From: an uncultured Halomonas sp. | Lineage (GTDB): Bacteria > Pseudomonadota > Gammaproteobacteria > Pseudomonadales > Halomonadaceae | Direction of reading: 5' to 3' | Assembly: GCF_947501415.1 (NCBI RefSeq) | Contig: NZ_CANMVL010000002.1 | Span: 186,001 to 250,000, forward strand | Length of the DNA: 64,000 nt | Shown: positions 27,950 through 36,404 of the stretch, piece after piece | Layout of the letters: each line of letters begins with the position of its first letter | Position numbering within the stretch: position 1 is the first letter of the stretch | Translations under genes and position numbers: made by a program | The notes under the pieces: model-generated | What the model saw: only the letters and a program-made list of their open reading frames with translations | The model's database searches: none | Told to the model about the DNA's origin: nothing

Positions 27950-28555
27950 TCACTCGCTCCGGAACGGCAGGCGACCATTGAAGGCGCGACTCAGGGTGCC
28001 ACCGTCGACATACTCCAGCTCGCCGCCCATCGGCACGCCGTACGCGAGGCGCGACAGGCGAACCCCGTGGGCGGTGAGCTGCGCGGCGATATAGTGGGCC
28101 GTGGCCTCCCCCTCGACCGTGGGGTTGGTGGCCAGGATGACCTCCTCGACTCCCTCCTCGCCGACTCTGGCCTCGAGCCGGTCGAGCCCCAGATCCTCGG
28201 GACCGATGCCGTCCAGGGGCGAAAGGTGGCCATGCAGCACGAAGTAGCGGCCGCGATAGCCGCCGGCTTCCTCGATGGCGAGCTGGTCGGCGGGCGACTC
28301 CACCACGCAGAGCAGGTCGTCGTCACGTCGTGGACTCTCGCACAGCTGGCACACATCGTCCTCGGTGAGCGTTCGACAGCGCCGGCAGTAGCCGACTCTT
28401 GCCAGGGCGTCGTCGAGCACCGTGGAGAGCCGCCGGCCGCCGTCACGATCGCGTTCCAGCAGGTGCATGGCCATGCGCTGGGCGGTCTTGGGCCCCACGC
28501 CGGGCAGCACCCGCAGCGACTCCATCAGTTGCTCGATGAGGGGGGAGAAGCTCAT
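27950..28555 (-). CDS. recR: Recombination mediator protein RecR
   Basis: RecR acts with RecF and RecO to load RecA on gapped DNA. The 201-residue length equals E. coli RecR. It has the helix-hairpin-helix [20 protein letters not shown], a four-cysteine zinc finger (CRRC near residue 57 and CQLC near residue 69), and a Toprim domain starting [16 protein letters not shown]. The start overlaps the stop of ybaB (TGATG). The dnaX-ybaB-recR order is the classical arrangement. Confidence 0.96.
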   Translation of the reverse strand: MSFSPLIEQLMESLRVLPGVGPKTAQRMAMHLLERDRDGGRRLSTVLDDALARVGYCRRCRTLTEDDVCQLCESPRRDDDLLCVVESPADQLAIEEAGGYRGRYFVLHGHLSPLDGIGPEDLGLDRLEARVGEEGVEEVILATNPTVEGEATAHYIAAQLTAHGVRLSRLAYGVPMGGELEYVDGGTLSRAFNGRLPFRSE

Positions 28556-28884
28556 CAGAACGGCATCTTGAAACCGGCCGGCAGATTCATGCCATCGGTA
28601 ACTTCGGACATCTTGGCCTTGGAGTTGGCCTCGACCTTGCGAACGGCATCATTCACCGCAGCAGCCAGCAGATCCTCCAGCAGCTCCTTGTCCTCTTCCA
28701 TGACGCTGGGATCGATATCCACCTTGCTGACGTCATGGCGGCCGTTCATGGTGACCTTGACCATGCCTGCCCCCGCCTCGCCCAGCACCTCGGCACGAGC
28801 GATCTCCTCCTGGACCCGCTGCATCTTCTCCTGCATCTCCTGGGCCTGCTTCATGATATTGCCCATTCCACCCTTGTTGAACAT
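28555..28884 (-). CDS. ybaB: YbaB/EbfC family nucleoid-associated protein
   Basis: This 109-residue DNA-binding dimer has a long N-terminal helix ([19 protein letters not shown]) and the conserved [21 protein letters not shown] segment, given here in parts as [11 protein letters not shown] and VSKVDIDP. It coats DNA and is usually encoded between dnaX and recR, as here. It starts 40 bases downstream of dnaX. Confidence 0.95.
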   Translation of the reverse strand: MFNKGGMGNIMKQAQEMQEKMQRVQEEIARAEVLGEAGAGMVKVTMNGRHDVSKVDIDPSVMEEDKELLEDLLAAAVNDAVRKVEANSKAKMSEVTDGMNLPAGFKMPF

Positions 28885-28924
28885 GGTGTGTCCTCTCTTG
28901 TCATCTAATGATGTAAATAGTCGT

Positions 28925-30931
28925 CTAGTGTAGGTCGCCGGCGGGTTTCACCGTGGACTCGATCAGGCGGGCTCCGAAGGCCCGCTGAAGTTGCTGTACA
29001 TGGGGGTCACTCCCCAGCGCCTCAACCGCCCTGGCGTGACGCTGCGCGGCCAGACGCTCGGCCTGCTGACGAGGAGTCTCGACACTCGCCGGGATCTCGC
29101 CCTCCTCGACCTCCAGCCGCCGCGTGATGCCATGCTCGGCCAGGGCCTGCTGCATGCGCTCGATATGGATCTCGGCGCGCATGGCGGAGAGCGTCGGGTC
29201 GAGGCGCAACCGCAGACGCTCGCCATCATCCTCTTCCACCACACAGCCAGCGGCCAGATTGCGCGTCAGCCCACCCAGACCCAGCGTCTCGAAGCACGCC
29301 AGCCAGGCCGAGTGGCTGAAATGACCATTCGTCTCGTCTGACACCGCTGCCGGGGCGGGTTCATCGTTTGACACCGCTGCCGAGTCGGGTTCCTCGGCAA
29401 CGGGAACCGAGACCGGCTCCGGCTCCGGTTCCGCATCGCCTGATGGGGTCGCCTCCTGTTCCATCGAGTGAGACTCGGCCGGCCGCGTGACCGCAGATGG
29501 CCTTTCCTCCCCGAAAGAGGAAGATGACACTGGGGGCCCTGCCGGTGACGGCGCCTCCGATGCCGCAGAGGGGTTCGGTGCAGACGCAGGCTCTGCCTCG
29601 ACCCATGGCGGCGGTGGTGCCGACGACTCGGCAGGGGGCTCACTCGATGGCGAAGGATGGCGAGGCGCCTCGGGAGCCGGGGCTGTGGAGGGCGCGGATG
29701 ACGGTGTCGCGCCCTCGGACTTGCTCCCCGACTCCTGACTACCGGCAGGCGGGGCGTCGCCCCCGTGGGGCGTGCCACCCTCGGAGTTGCCGCGCAGCGG
29801 CAGTGGCGTCGACGCCGGCTTCGGCACACCCTGGGGACGGAAGGCCAGCATGCGCAGCAGGGTCATCTCGAGCGCGGTACGTAGATCCGGCGCACTGGCC
29901 ATGTCGCCACGCCCCTGGATGCCGATCTGGTAATAGAGCTGCACATCCTCGGCGGTAAATCGCGAGGCGAGAGCCAGCAGCGCCTCGCGATCGCCCTGGG
30001 CGTTGTCCAGGGCCTCGGGCACCATCTGGGCGATGGCCAGCCGATGCAGCACGCCGGTCACCTCGTCGAGCACGCCGGCGAAGTCCGGGGCATGCTCGGC
30101 CAGGTTGCCCACTTCGGTGAGCAGCCGAGCGGCATCCACATCGGCCAGCGCCTCGACCAGGGCCAGCACATGATGCTGATCCAGGGTACCCAGCATGGCT
30201 GCCACGTCGGCATGCTCGACCCGGCCCTGGCCGAAGGCGATGGCCTGGTCGGTCAGGCTCATGGCATCACGCATGGACCCCTCGGCGGCCCGCCCGAGCA
30301 ACCACAGGGCGCTCTCCTCGAAGGGCACCGACTCGGCCGCGAGCACCTTGCCGAGGTGGTCGACGATGCGCTCCAGGGGCATATGCTTGAGGGTGAACTG
30401 CAGGCAGCGTGACAGCACCGTAGGAGGCAGCTTCTGCGGATCGGTGGTGGCCAGCAGGAACTTCACATGGGGCGGTGGCTCCTCCAGCGTCTTGAGCAGT
30501 GCGTTGAAGCTGCTGGTGGAGAGCATGTGTACCTCATCGATCAGGTACACCTTGTAGCGTCCCTGAGTCGGCGCATACTGCACGTTATCGAGCAGCTCGC
30601 GGGTATCCTCCACCTTGGTACGCGAGGCGGCATCCACCTCAATCAGGTCGACAAAGCGCCCCTCGTCGATGGCCAGACAGCTGTCACACTCGCCACAGGG
30701 AGTGGACGTCACCCCCTCGTCACCTCGGCCGCCGGCGGTACAGTTGAGACACTTGGCGAGTATTCGCGCCAGGGTGGTCTTGCCCACACCGCGGGTGCCG
30801 GTAAACAGGTAGGCGTGGTGCAGCCGCCCCTGATCCAGCGCATTGACCAGCGCACGCTGGACATGTTCCTGACCGACCAGTTCATGGAAGGTGCGCGGTC
30901 GCCACTTGCGGGCCAGAACCTGATAGCTCAT
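28925..30931 (-). CDS. dnaX: DNA polymerase III subunit tau (DnaX)
   Basis: DnaX is the ATPase of the clamp loader. The 668-residue protein shows Walker [15 protein letters not shown], a zinc site made of CLNC, C and CDSC, Walker [10 protein letters not shown], the sensor [18 protein letters not shown], and the domain III helices to about residue 370. A long Pro/Ser/Glu-rich linker (about 375-530) precedes the C-terminal tau domain that binds DnaB and the polymerase. In E. coli a frameshift at a run of A residues makes the short gamma form. No such slippery run is visible here, so gamma may be absent or made differently. Confidence 0.95.
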   Translation of the reverse strand: MSYQVLARKWRPRTFHELVGQEHVQRALVNALDQGRLHHAYLFTGTRGVGKTTLARILAKCLNCTAGGRGDEGVTSTPCGECDSCLAIDEGRFVDLIEVDAASRTKVEDTRELLDNVQYAPTQGRYKVYLIDEVHMLSTSSFNALLKTLEEPPPHVKFLLATTDPQKLPPTVLSRCLQFTLKHMPLERIVDHLGKVLAAESVPFEESALWLLGRAAEGSMRDAMSLTDQAIAFGQGRVEHADVAAMLGTLDQHHVLALVEALADVDAARLLTEVGNLAEHAPDFAGVLDEVTGVLHRLAIAQMVPEALDNAQGDREALLALASRFTAEDVQLYYQIGIQGRGDMASAPDLRTALEMTLLRMLAFRPQGVPKPASTPLPLRGNSEGGTPHGGDAPPAGSQESGSKSEGATPSSAPSTAPAPEAPRHPSPSSEPPAESSAPPPPWVEAEPASAPNPSAASEAPSPAGPPVSSSSFGEERPSAVTRPAESHSMEQEATPSGDAEPEPEPVSVPVAEEPDSAAVSNDEPAPAAVSDETNGHFSHSAWLACFETLGLGGLTRNLAAGCVVEEDDGERLRLRLDPTLSAMRAEIHIERMQQALAEHGITRRLEVEEGEIPASVETPRQQAERLAAQRHARAVEALGSDPHVQQLQRAFGARLIESTVKPAGDLH

Positions 30932-31090
30932 GCGGCGCGATATCCTTGCGGGAAAACGGAGGCCGGCAACGCCGGCATGAAGCGCTCATTCTAGCGTCCA
31001 GGGGGCGCCGCGGAAAGCGAGCCGCGCTGCCCGAAGCCGTGGGGCTGTGCTAGTGTGGCCCTAATGGATCATTACAGGGACGACGATGCC

Positions 31091-32056
31091 ATGAACCCAT
31101 CTCGCGATAGCGTACACACCACCTCATCGCTTACCTACGAGCAGGTCGCCGCCGCGGCGGAAAACCTCGAGCATCGCGGCGCCGAACCCACCCTGAAACG
31201 GGTGCTGGAACTGCTCGGCACCGGCTCGCCCAATATCGTCCAGCGCCACCTCAGCGCCTGGCGTGATACCCGCAGCGTGCCCGAGCCCTCGGCTCCGCGT
31301 CTTCCCGCAGCTTTGATCGACGCCCTGGAGCGCGAGTTGGCGACCCATGCCAACACGGGGCTGAACGAGGGTCGACGCCTGGCCGATGAGTCGCGCGCCG
31401 ACGCCACGACCCTGGCCGAGGCCGGCGAGGCCCTCGAAAGGCGTAACCACGAACTGGCACAACGGCTCGAGGCCACCGAACGCGCCGGGCAGATGGCCGA
31501 TGAGCGCGCCAGTACCCTGCTGGCCGAGCGAGACCGCCTGCGCGACAAGCTGGAGCGTGAACGGCAGCTGGCCCATAAGGCCCAGCAGACACTCGCCGAG
31601 CAGCGCCAGCAGCTGGCCCTGCTGCGCGAACAACTGGAGGAGGCACAGCAGGCGCGCCTGACCGCCGAACGCGGGGCCCGCGCCAGCGAGGAGGAGCGCA
31701 TCAAGGCCGAGCGCGCCCAGGCGGTGGCCGAAAGCCAGCGCGATGGCGCCCTCGAGCAGGCACATGAGAAGATCGAGCAAATCACCCTGCTCAAGAAGGA
31801 GGTGCAGGAGGAGCGTGCCCGCCAGCGCCAGGAGATCACCGAGATGCGCGCCGAGCAGAAGGCGCGCCTGGATACCGCAGAACGTGCCAGACAGGAGGCC
31901 CAGAATCACGCCCAGGAGGCCCTGCAACGCGCCACCAAGGCGGAAATACGGGCCGAGGCGCTGCAGGCCACCCAGAGCGCCCTCAAGTCACGCATGGACG
32001 CCATGCAGGTCCAGCAGCGCCAGCACGGCCGGCAGGCACAGACCGAGCGGGCTTAA
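31091..32056 (+). CDS. KfrA-like DNA-binding coiled-coil protein
   Basis: Residues about 12-125 match the N-terminal DNA-binding domain of plasmid KfrA proteins: LTYEQVAAAAENLEHRGAEPTLKRV, given here as LTYEQVAAAAENL and PTLKRVLELLGTGSPN, with a helix-turn-helix around TGSPNIVQRHLSAW. The rest, about 200 residues, is one continuous coiled coil rich in Glu, Arg, Ala and Gln. KfrA proteins bind operators and form filaments that help plasmid segregation. A chromosomal copy could act as a regulator or nucleoid-associated protein. An ATG at 31064 is an alternative start. It overlaps the end of the convergent deacetylase-like gene by four bases. Confidence 0.75.
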   Translation: MNPSRDSVHTTSSLTYEQVAAAAENLEHRGAEPTLKRVLELLGTGSPNIVQRHLSAWRDTRSVPEPSAPRLPAALIDALERELATHANTGLNEGRRLADESRADATTLAEAGEALERRNHELAQRLEATERAGQMADERASTLLAERDRLRDKLERERQLAHKAQQTLAEQRQQLALLREQLEEAQQARLTAERGARASEEERIKAERAQAVAESQRDGALEQAHEKIEQITLLKKEVQEERARQRQEITEMRAEQKARLDTAERARQEAQNHAQEALQRATKAEIRAEALQATQSALKSRMDAMQVQQRQHGRQAQTERA

Positions 32057-33099
32057 CCCCGCTCGACAGCCCCAGACGTCATGCCACTCAGCACATTGGC
32101 CACGTTGACACCGATCTCCTCCACCGCATAACCGCCCTCCATCAACAACAGGGTCGGCAGGCCCAGGGCCCCCAGGCGGCGTCCCATCTCGGTGAAGTCG
32201 TCGCTGCTCAGCTTGAAGGCGCTGATCGGGTCGTTCTCGAAGGTGTCCACCCCGAGCGACACGATCAGCAGCTCACAGCCCGTTTCACGGATGCGCTCCT
32301 TGGCGGCCTCGAGCACATGGAACCATACCTCGGCACCCGTGCCCTCCGGCAGAGGATAATTGACGGTATAGCCCGCCCCCTCACCCTCCCCCACTTCGTC
32401 GGCGTGCCCCATGAAGTAGGGGAAGCAGGTCATGGGGTCGCCGTGAATCGACACGAACAGCACATCGCTACGCTGCTCGAAGATCTGCTGGGTGCCGTTG
32501 CCGTGGTGGAAGTCCACATCGAGAATGGCGACTCGCGACAACCCCGCATCCAGCGCCCGTTGAGCGGCCACCGCAGCATTGTTGAAGAAGCAGTAGCCGC
32601 CGAACTGATCGACGGCGGCATGATGCCCCGGCGGACGACACAGGCCGAAGGCCGGCTCGCCTGTGGCCAGCACATGGTCCAGAGCCGAGAGCGCCACATC
32701 CTTGCTGGCCTGTGCCGCCTCGAAGGTGCCACCGCAGATCGAAGTGTCCGCCCCCAGGGCATAGTGACCCAGGCGCCCGTCGACACAGCTGGGGATTCGC
32801 CGCCCCGGCATGGTGCGAGTCGGCCAGATCCAGGCGATCGCCTCCCCTTCGCGCCCCAGCGCCTGCCAGTCGTCCCAGCAGGTCGCCAGAAAGTCGACGT
32901 AGTCGGCATCGTGAACCGCCAGCACCGGTGCCAGGCCGTGCTCGGCTGGCTCGACTACCTCGGTGAATCCCGCCTTGCGCAGGCCCTCAAGGATCATGTC
33001 GACCCGCTCCGGGCACTCCCAGGGCGGCACCAGCTGGCCGCCATCGAGCTCGGTCCGGGCGCGACGCGCCTTGCTCATTTCAGAGTGATAGATACGCAT
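32053..33099 (-). CDS. Histone deacetylase family protein, acetylpolyamine amidohydrolase type
   Basis: This 348-residue zinc hydrolase has CRPPGHHAA (about residue 155), LDVDFHHGNGTQ (zinc ligands), GVDTFENDP and the catalytic tyrosine in EGGYAVEEIG (Tyr near 324). Length and the N-terminal MRIYHSEMSKA fit bacterial acetylpolyamine amidohydrolases, which remove acetyl groups from acetylputrescine or acetylcadaverine. Substrate preference is an inference. GGGAGGTG precedes the start at 33099. It lies 12 bases after the ATPase of an ABC importer and is probably in that operon. Confidence 0.85.
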   Translation of the reverse strand: MRIYHSEMSKARRARTELDGGQLVPPWECPERVDMILEGLRKAGFTEVVEPAEHGLAPVLAVHDADYVDFLATCWDDWQALGREGEAIAWIWPTRTMPGRRIPSCVDGRLGHYALGADTSICGGTFEAAQASKDVALSALDHVLATGEPAFGLCRPPGHHAAVDQFGGYCFFNNAAVAAQRALDAGLSRVAILDVDFHHGNGTQQIFEQRSDVLFVSIHGDPMTCFPYFMGHADEVGEGEGAGYTVNYPLPEGTGAEVWFHVLEAAKERIRETGCELLIVSLGVDTFENDPISAFKLSSDDFTEMGRRLGALGLPTLLLMEGGYAVEEIGVNVANVLSGMTSGAVERG

Positions 33100-33111
33100 G
33101 ACACCTCCCCT

Positions 33112-33906
33112 TCACCCCAGCAGCAGCGAATCGTCGTCGACCTGCTCACCGCGGGCACGCTCGAATAGTTTGAGCAGGTCGGGCACCTGAAGCCCGGCCC
33201 GCTGTTCGCCCTTGACATCGAATGCCACCTCGCCCTGATCCATCATGATGGTACGGTGACCCACATCCAGCGCCTGGCGCATGCTGTGGGTGACCATCAG
33301 CGCGGTGAGGCGCTGCTCGCGGATGATGTCGGCAGAGAGCTCCAGCACGAAGCTGGCGATTCTCGGGTCCAGGGCCGCGGTATGCTCGTCGAGAAGCAGA
33401 ATCTCCATGGGCTGCAGTGCCGCCATCAGCAGGCTGACCGCCTGGCGCTGCCCGCCGGAGAGCAGGCCGATGCTGTCGTGGAGGCGATCCTCCAGCCCCA
33501 GTCCCAGACGCGCCAGGTTGTCGCGCAGGCGGCTGCGCAGGCCTCCATCCAGGGCACGCCCCAGTCGCCGGCGCCGCCCACGAGCGAAGGCCAGCGCCAT
33601 GTTCTCCTCGAGGGTCAGAGTGCCGCAGGTGCCGGCCAGCGGATCCTGGTAGACGCGCGCCACCAGGTCGGCACGCTTGAAAGCCGACAACCGAGTGACG
33701 TCGCGCCCGCCGATCAGTACCCGCCCCGGCTGGGCGATGACCTCCCCGGCCAGCACATTGAGCAGCGTCGACTTGCCGGCGCCATTGCCACCGATCACGG
33801 TGACGAACTCCCCCTCATCGATGACCAGGTCGATCCCCTTGAGCACGTGATTCTCAAGCGGCGTGCCGGGGTTGAAGGTGACGTGGATATCCTGAAGTTC
33901 GATCAT
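33112..33906 (-). CDS. ABC transporter ATP-binding protein (TrpZ-type importer)
   Basis: This 264-residue ATPase has Walker A GGNGAGKSTLL, the signature LLSGGQRQAVSLLMA, Walker B ILLLDEHTAALDP and the switch histidine in MVTHSMRQAL. It belongs with the permease and binding protein encoded upstream. Such sets (ABC_sub_bind plus ABC-2/BPD_transp_2-type permease) import aromatic amino acids or related solutes in some bacteria. Its start overlaps the permease stop by four bases (ATGA). Confidence 0.88.
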   Translation of the reverse strand: MIELQDIHVTFNPGTPLENHVLKGIDLVIDEGEFVTVIGGNGAGKSTLLNVLAGEVIAQPGRVLIGGRDVTRLSAFKRADLVARVYQDPLAGTCGTLTLEENMALAFARGRRRRLGRALDGGLRSRLRDNLARLGLGLEDRLHDSIGLLSGGQRQAVSLLMAALQPMEILLLDEHTAALDPRIASFVLELSADIIREQRLTALMVTHSMRQALDVGHRTIMMDQGEVAFDVKGEQRAGLQVPDLLKLFERARGEQVDDDSLLLG

Positions 33907-34784
33907 GCGACACGCCTCTTGCGTTTGAACCGCGGCAGCACCAGCGCGAAGCCGACCAGCAGAGCCGTCACCAGGTTGAGATCCTGAGCCTTGAGGCCGA
34001 TGAAGTCGGCATTGAGTGCCACCGCCACCATCAGGCGATAGAGGATGGAGCCGAAGATGCACGCCAGGGTAGCCATCAGGATGGTGCGCCCGGGGATCAG
34101 CGACTGACCGCCGATGACCGCCGCCAGGCCCACCACGATGGTACCCACCCCCATGGTCACGTCGGCGCTGCCTTGGCTCTGAGCGAAGAGCGCACCTCCC
34201 AGCGCCACCAGGGCGTTTGAGAGTGCCATGCCGGAGAGCACCATCACCGAAGTGTTGATGCCGTTGCCCGAGGCCATGCGCGCGTTCTCACCAGTGGCAC
34301 GCATGGCCAGCCCCACCTCGCTGTTGAGGAAGCGGTTGAGCAGGACCGTCACCACCGCCAGGCCGGCGAGGATCGCCAGCGGAAAGACGACATAGCGGCT
34401 GAACGGCAGCGACTCCAGCGGCGTGAAGATGGTGTCATCGGTCAGCAGCGCGATATTGGGTCTCCCCATCACCCGCAGGTTGATCGAGTAGAGCGCGATC
34501 ATCGACAGGATCGAGGCCAGCAGATTGAGGATCTTGAGCTTCACCGCCATCCAGGCGGTCACCGTGCCGGCCATGGCACCGGCGACCACCGCCAGGGCGG
34601 TTCCCACCCAGGGGTTGCCGCCGCCCACGATCCATACCGCCGCCACGGCAGCCCCCAGGGGGAAGCTGCCGTCGACGGTCAGGTCGGGAAAGTCCAGAAC
34701 GCGGAAGGAGAGGTAGACACCAAGCGCCACGAAACCGAAGATCAGGCCAAGTTCGATGGCCCCCAGAAAGGCTATTAGACTCAT
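33903..34784 (-). CDS. ABC transporter permease (branched-chain type fold)
   Basis: The 293-residue protein has eight to nine membrane segments. It carries the hallmark of BPD_transp_2 permeases, GLAMRATGENARMASGNGI near residue 160, and FPDLTVDGSFPLGAAVAA near residue 32. It forms the inner-membrane channel of the importer. The stop of the binding-protein gene and this start share one base at 34784, so the three genes are tightly coupled. Confidence 0.88.
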   Translation of the reverse strand: MSLIAFLGAIELGLIFGFVALGVYLSFRVLDFPDLTVDGSFPLGAAVAAVWIVGGGNPWVGTALAVVAGAMAGTVTAWMAVKLKILNLLASILSMIALYSINLRVMGRPNIALLTDDTIFTPLESLPFSRYVVFPLAILAGLAVVTVLLNRFLNSEVGLAMRATGENARMASGNGINTSVMVLSGMALSNALVALGGALFAQSQGSADVTMGVGTIVVGLAAVIGGQSLIPGRTILMATLACIFGSILYRLMVAVALNADFIGLKAQDLNLVTALLVGFALVLPRFKRKRRVA

Positions 34785-35746
34785 TACTCGAAGATCTCGA
34801 CCGCCTGCTCCTCGAACTCGGCCGGGATCTCGTAGCCGATCTGCTCGGCGGCATCTCGGTTCAGGATCAGCTCGAGCTTCTCGACGGTGCCCACCGGCAG
34901 ATCACCGGCCTTCTCGCCACCCAGGATGTCGGCGATCATCGCGCCGGTCTGGCGCCCCATGTCGTAGTAGCTGAAGCCCAGCGAAGCCAGGGCGCCACGC
35001 TCGACGGAGGAGTTGTCGCCGGTGAATACCGGAATATCGGCGTCGTAGCCGACCTTGAGCACGCTCTCCAGGGCCGAGACCACGGTGTTGTCCACCGGCA
35101 CGTAGATGGCATCGGCGCGACCGGCCAGGCTGCGGGCGGCACCCATCACCTCGGAGGTGCGTGAGGCGGTCACCTCGACCAGCTCGAAACCCAGCTCCGG
35201 CGCCATCGCATTGAGCTTCTCGGCCTGGGAGACGGAGTTTGCCTCACCGGGGTTATAGACCACTCCCAGCCGCTTGGCCTCGGGGAACATGTCGCGGATC
35301 AGCTGCAACTGCGCCTGCAGGGGGGGCGCATCCACCACCCCGGTGATATTGGCGCCGGGCGCCTCCATGTCGTTTACCAGCTTGGCGATCAGCGGGTCGG
35401 TGACGGCGGTGAAGACGATGGGGGTATCATCTTGCAGTGCCGAGGCCGCGGCCTGGGCCGAAGGCGTGCTGATCGCCAGCACCAGGTCCGGGCGATCACC
35501 GGCGAACTTGCGCGCGATCTGAGCAGCGATGGAGGTGTCGCCCTGGGCGTTCTGGAAGTCGACCTCGAGGTTATCGCCCTCCACATAGCCGCGCTCGGCG
35601 AGCTCATCCAGCGCTCCCTGGCGGCTGGCATCCAGGGCCGGATGCTCGACGATCTGGGTGATGCCCAGGTTGACGGTCTCTGCCTGGGCCACCCCGGCCA
35701 CCAGCATGGAGCCCAGCACCGCGGAGAGAATTCGACGCCGCATCAT
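34784..35746 (-). CDS. ABC transporter substrate-binding protein (ABC_sub_bind family)
   Basis: The 320-residue precursor has a signal peptide (about residues 1-22, ending GVAQA) and then ETVNLGITQIVEHPALDA, the typical start of the TrpX-like ABC_sub_bind family. Later family marks are DLVLAISTPSAQAA, PIVFTAVTDPL, NITGV and VPVDNTVVSAL. Known relatives bind tryptophan, tyrosine or other solutes; the ligand here is unknown. Of two ATGs in a row, 35746 is five bases after GGGA and is chosen. It is the first gene of the importer operon. Confidence 0.88.
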   Translation of the reverse strand: MMRRRILSAVLGSMLVAGVAQAETVNLGITQIVEHPALDASRQGALDELAERGYVEGDNLEVDFQNAQGDTSIAAQIARKFAGDRPDLVLAISTPSAQAAASALQDDTPIVFTAVTDPLIAKLVNDMEAPGANITGVVDAPPLQAQLQLIRDMFPEAKRLGVVYNPGEANSVSQAEKLNAMAPELGFELVEVTASRTSEVMGAARSLAGRADAIYVPVDNTVVSALESVLKVGYDADIPVFTGDNSSVERGALASLGFSYYDMGRQTGAMIADILGGEKAGDLPVGTVEKLELILNRDAAEQIGYEIPAEFEEQAVEIFE

Positions 35747-35762
35747 GATGTTCCCTCTTCTT

Positions 35763-35796
35763 CGTATTGATGAGTTATTCGTATTGATGAATTGTT
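35763..35796. repeat. 17-base direct repeat in the leader of the ABC importer
   Basis: CGTATTGATGAGTTATT is followed directly by CGTATTGATGAATTGTT. The pair lies about 17 bases upstream of the binding-protein start and may be a regulator site or a slippage product. Confidence 0.5.
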
Positions 35797-35818
35797 GCGA
35801 TAGAGAAGCGAATGAACG

Positions 35819-35837
35819 GCCTCGGAAAGGCCGAGGC
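35819..35837 (-). terminator. Hairpin between ffs and the ABC importer operon
   Basis: GCCTCGG and CCGAGGC form a seven-base stem with the loop AAAGG. On the minus strand it is followed by a moderately T-rich stretch. It may end leftward transcription from ffs. Confidence 0.4.
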
Positions 35838-36049
35838 TGCACCTTAGCGCGCTTCGCGGCCGCGGCCAATACGACCTTCCAACGAACGACCGTTCATCAG
35901 CTCCGCCGGGGATGGCAGCCAAACGACAGGCAGCGTTGAAGAGACCGGATAATCGAAGAAAAGAAGGGAAGACAAGGGGGATGGAAAACAGGCAGGCGGC
36001 CAGGGGGGCCAAAGCACCATGCCGAGGCGGTTCGGACGCCCGAAATGGA

Positions 36050-36159
36050 GGCGGCCCCGACAGCCACATCCCGGCACACGCGTCCACCACTACCGTTGCT
36101 CCCTTCCGGGCCTGGCGGGGTTTGCGGTTTAGCGTTGCGGGAGGACCGACGGGGCCACC
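36050..36159 (-). ncRNA. ffs: 4.5S RNA, signal recognition particle RNA
   Basis: The minus strand contains the highly conserved SRP core: TCCTCCCGCAACGCTA, GGCCCGGAAGGGAGCAACGG and GACGCGTGTGCCGGGATGTG. The ends GGTGGCCCCG and CGGGGCCGCC pair over ten positions to form the closing stem. The length of about 110 bases matches E. coli 4.5S RNA. It binds Ffh and directs membrane protein insertion. A strong promoter lies about 75 bases upstream. Confidence 0.95.
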
Positions 36160-36233
36160 ACAGCACGACATCATGGCGATGCCAACTCGACCTGTTTGAC
36201 GTTATCGATCAACGTCTTGCCGAGTGGATGCGC

Positions 36234-36262
36234 ACTATAACAGCCACACCTGGCGCAGGCAA
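36234..36262 (-). promoter_or_regulatory. Promoter of ffs
   Basis: On the minus strand TTGCCT (36262-36257) and TATAGT (36239-36234) are 17 bases apart, followed by a GCGC discriminator typical of stable-RNA promoters under growth-rate control. The predicted start near 36226 would give a leader of about 66 bases to be removed. Apart from this, 36160-36404 holds only the palindrome at 36338. Confidence 0.75.
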
Positions 36263-36337
36263 GGATGCGTGACGGCCGCGTTCGGGATGTTGGCCAACGC
36301 TGCATGCTGTAGCATGAAGACTACCCTTACTTAGTGA

Positions 36338-36363
36338 ATGCCGTAATTATCACTATACGGCAT
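36338..36363. promoter_or_regulatory. Inverted repeat in front of the ATP-grasp gene
   Basis: ATGCCGTA and TACGGCAT are exact reverse complements separated by ten bases (ATTATCACTA). The centre includes a possible -10 element (CACTATACGG). The element is 41 bases upstream of the start, which suits an operator; a hairpin in the leader is the alternative. Confidence 0.5.
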
Positions 36364-36404
36364 GACAGGTAGGAGTCACCATCGCGAATAACAGGAGGCG
36401 CCAC

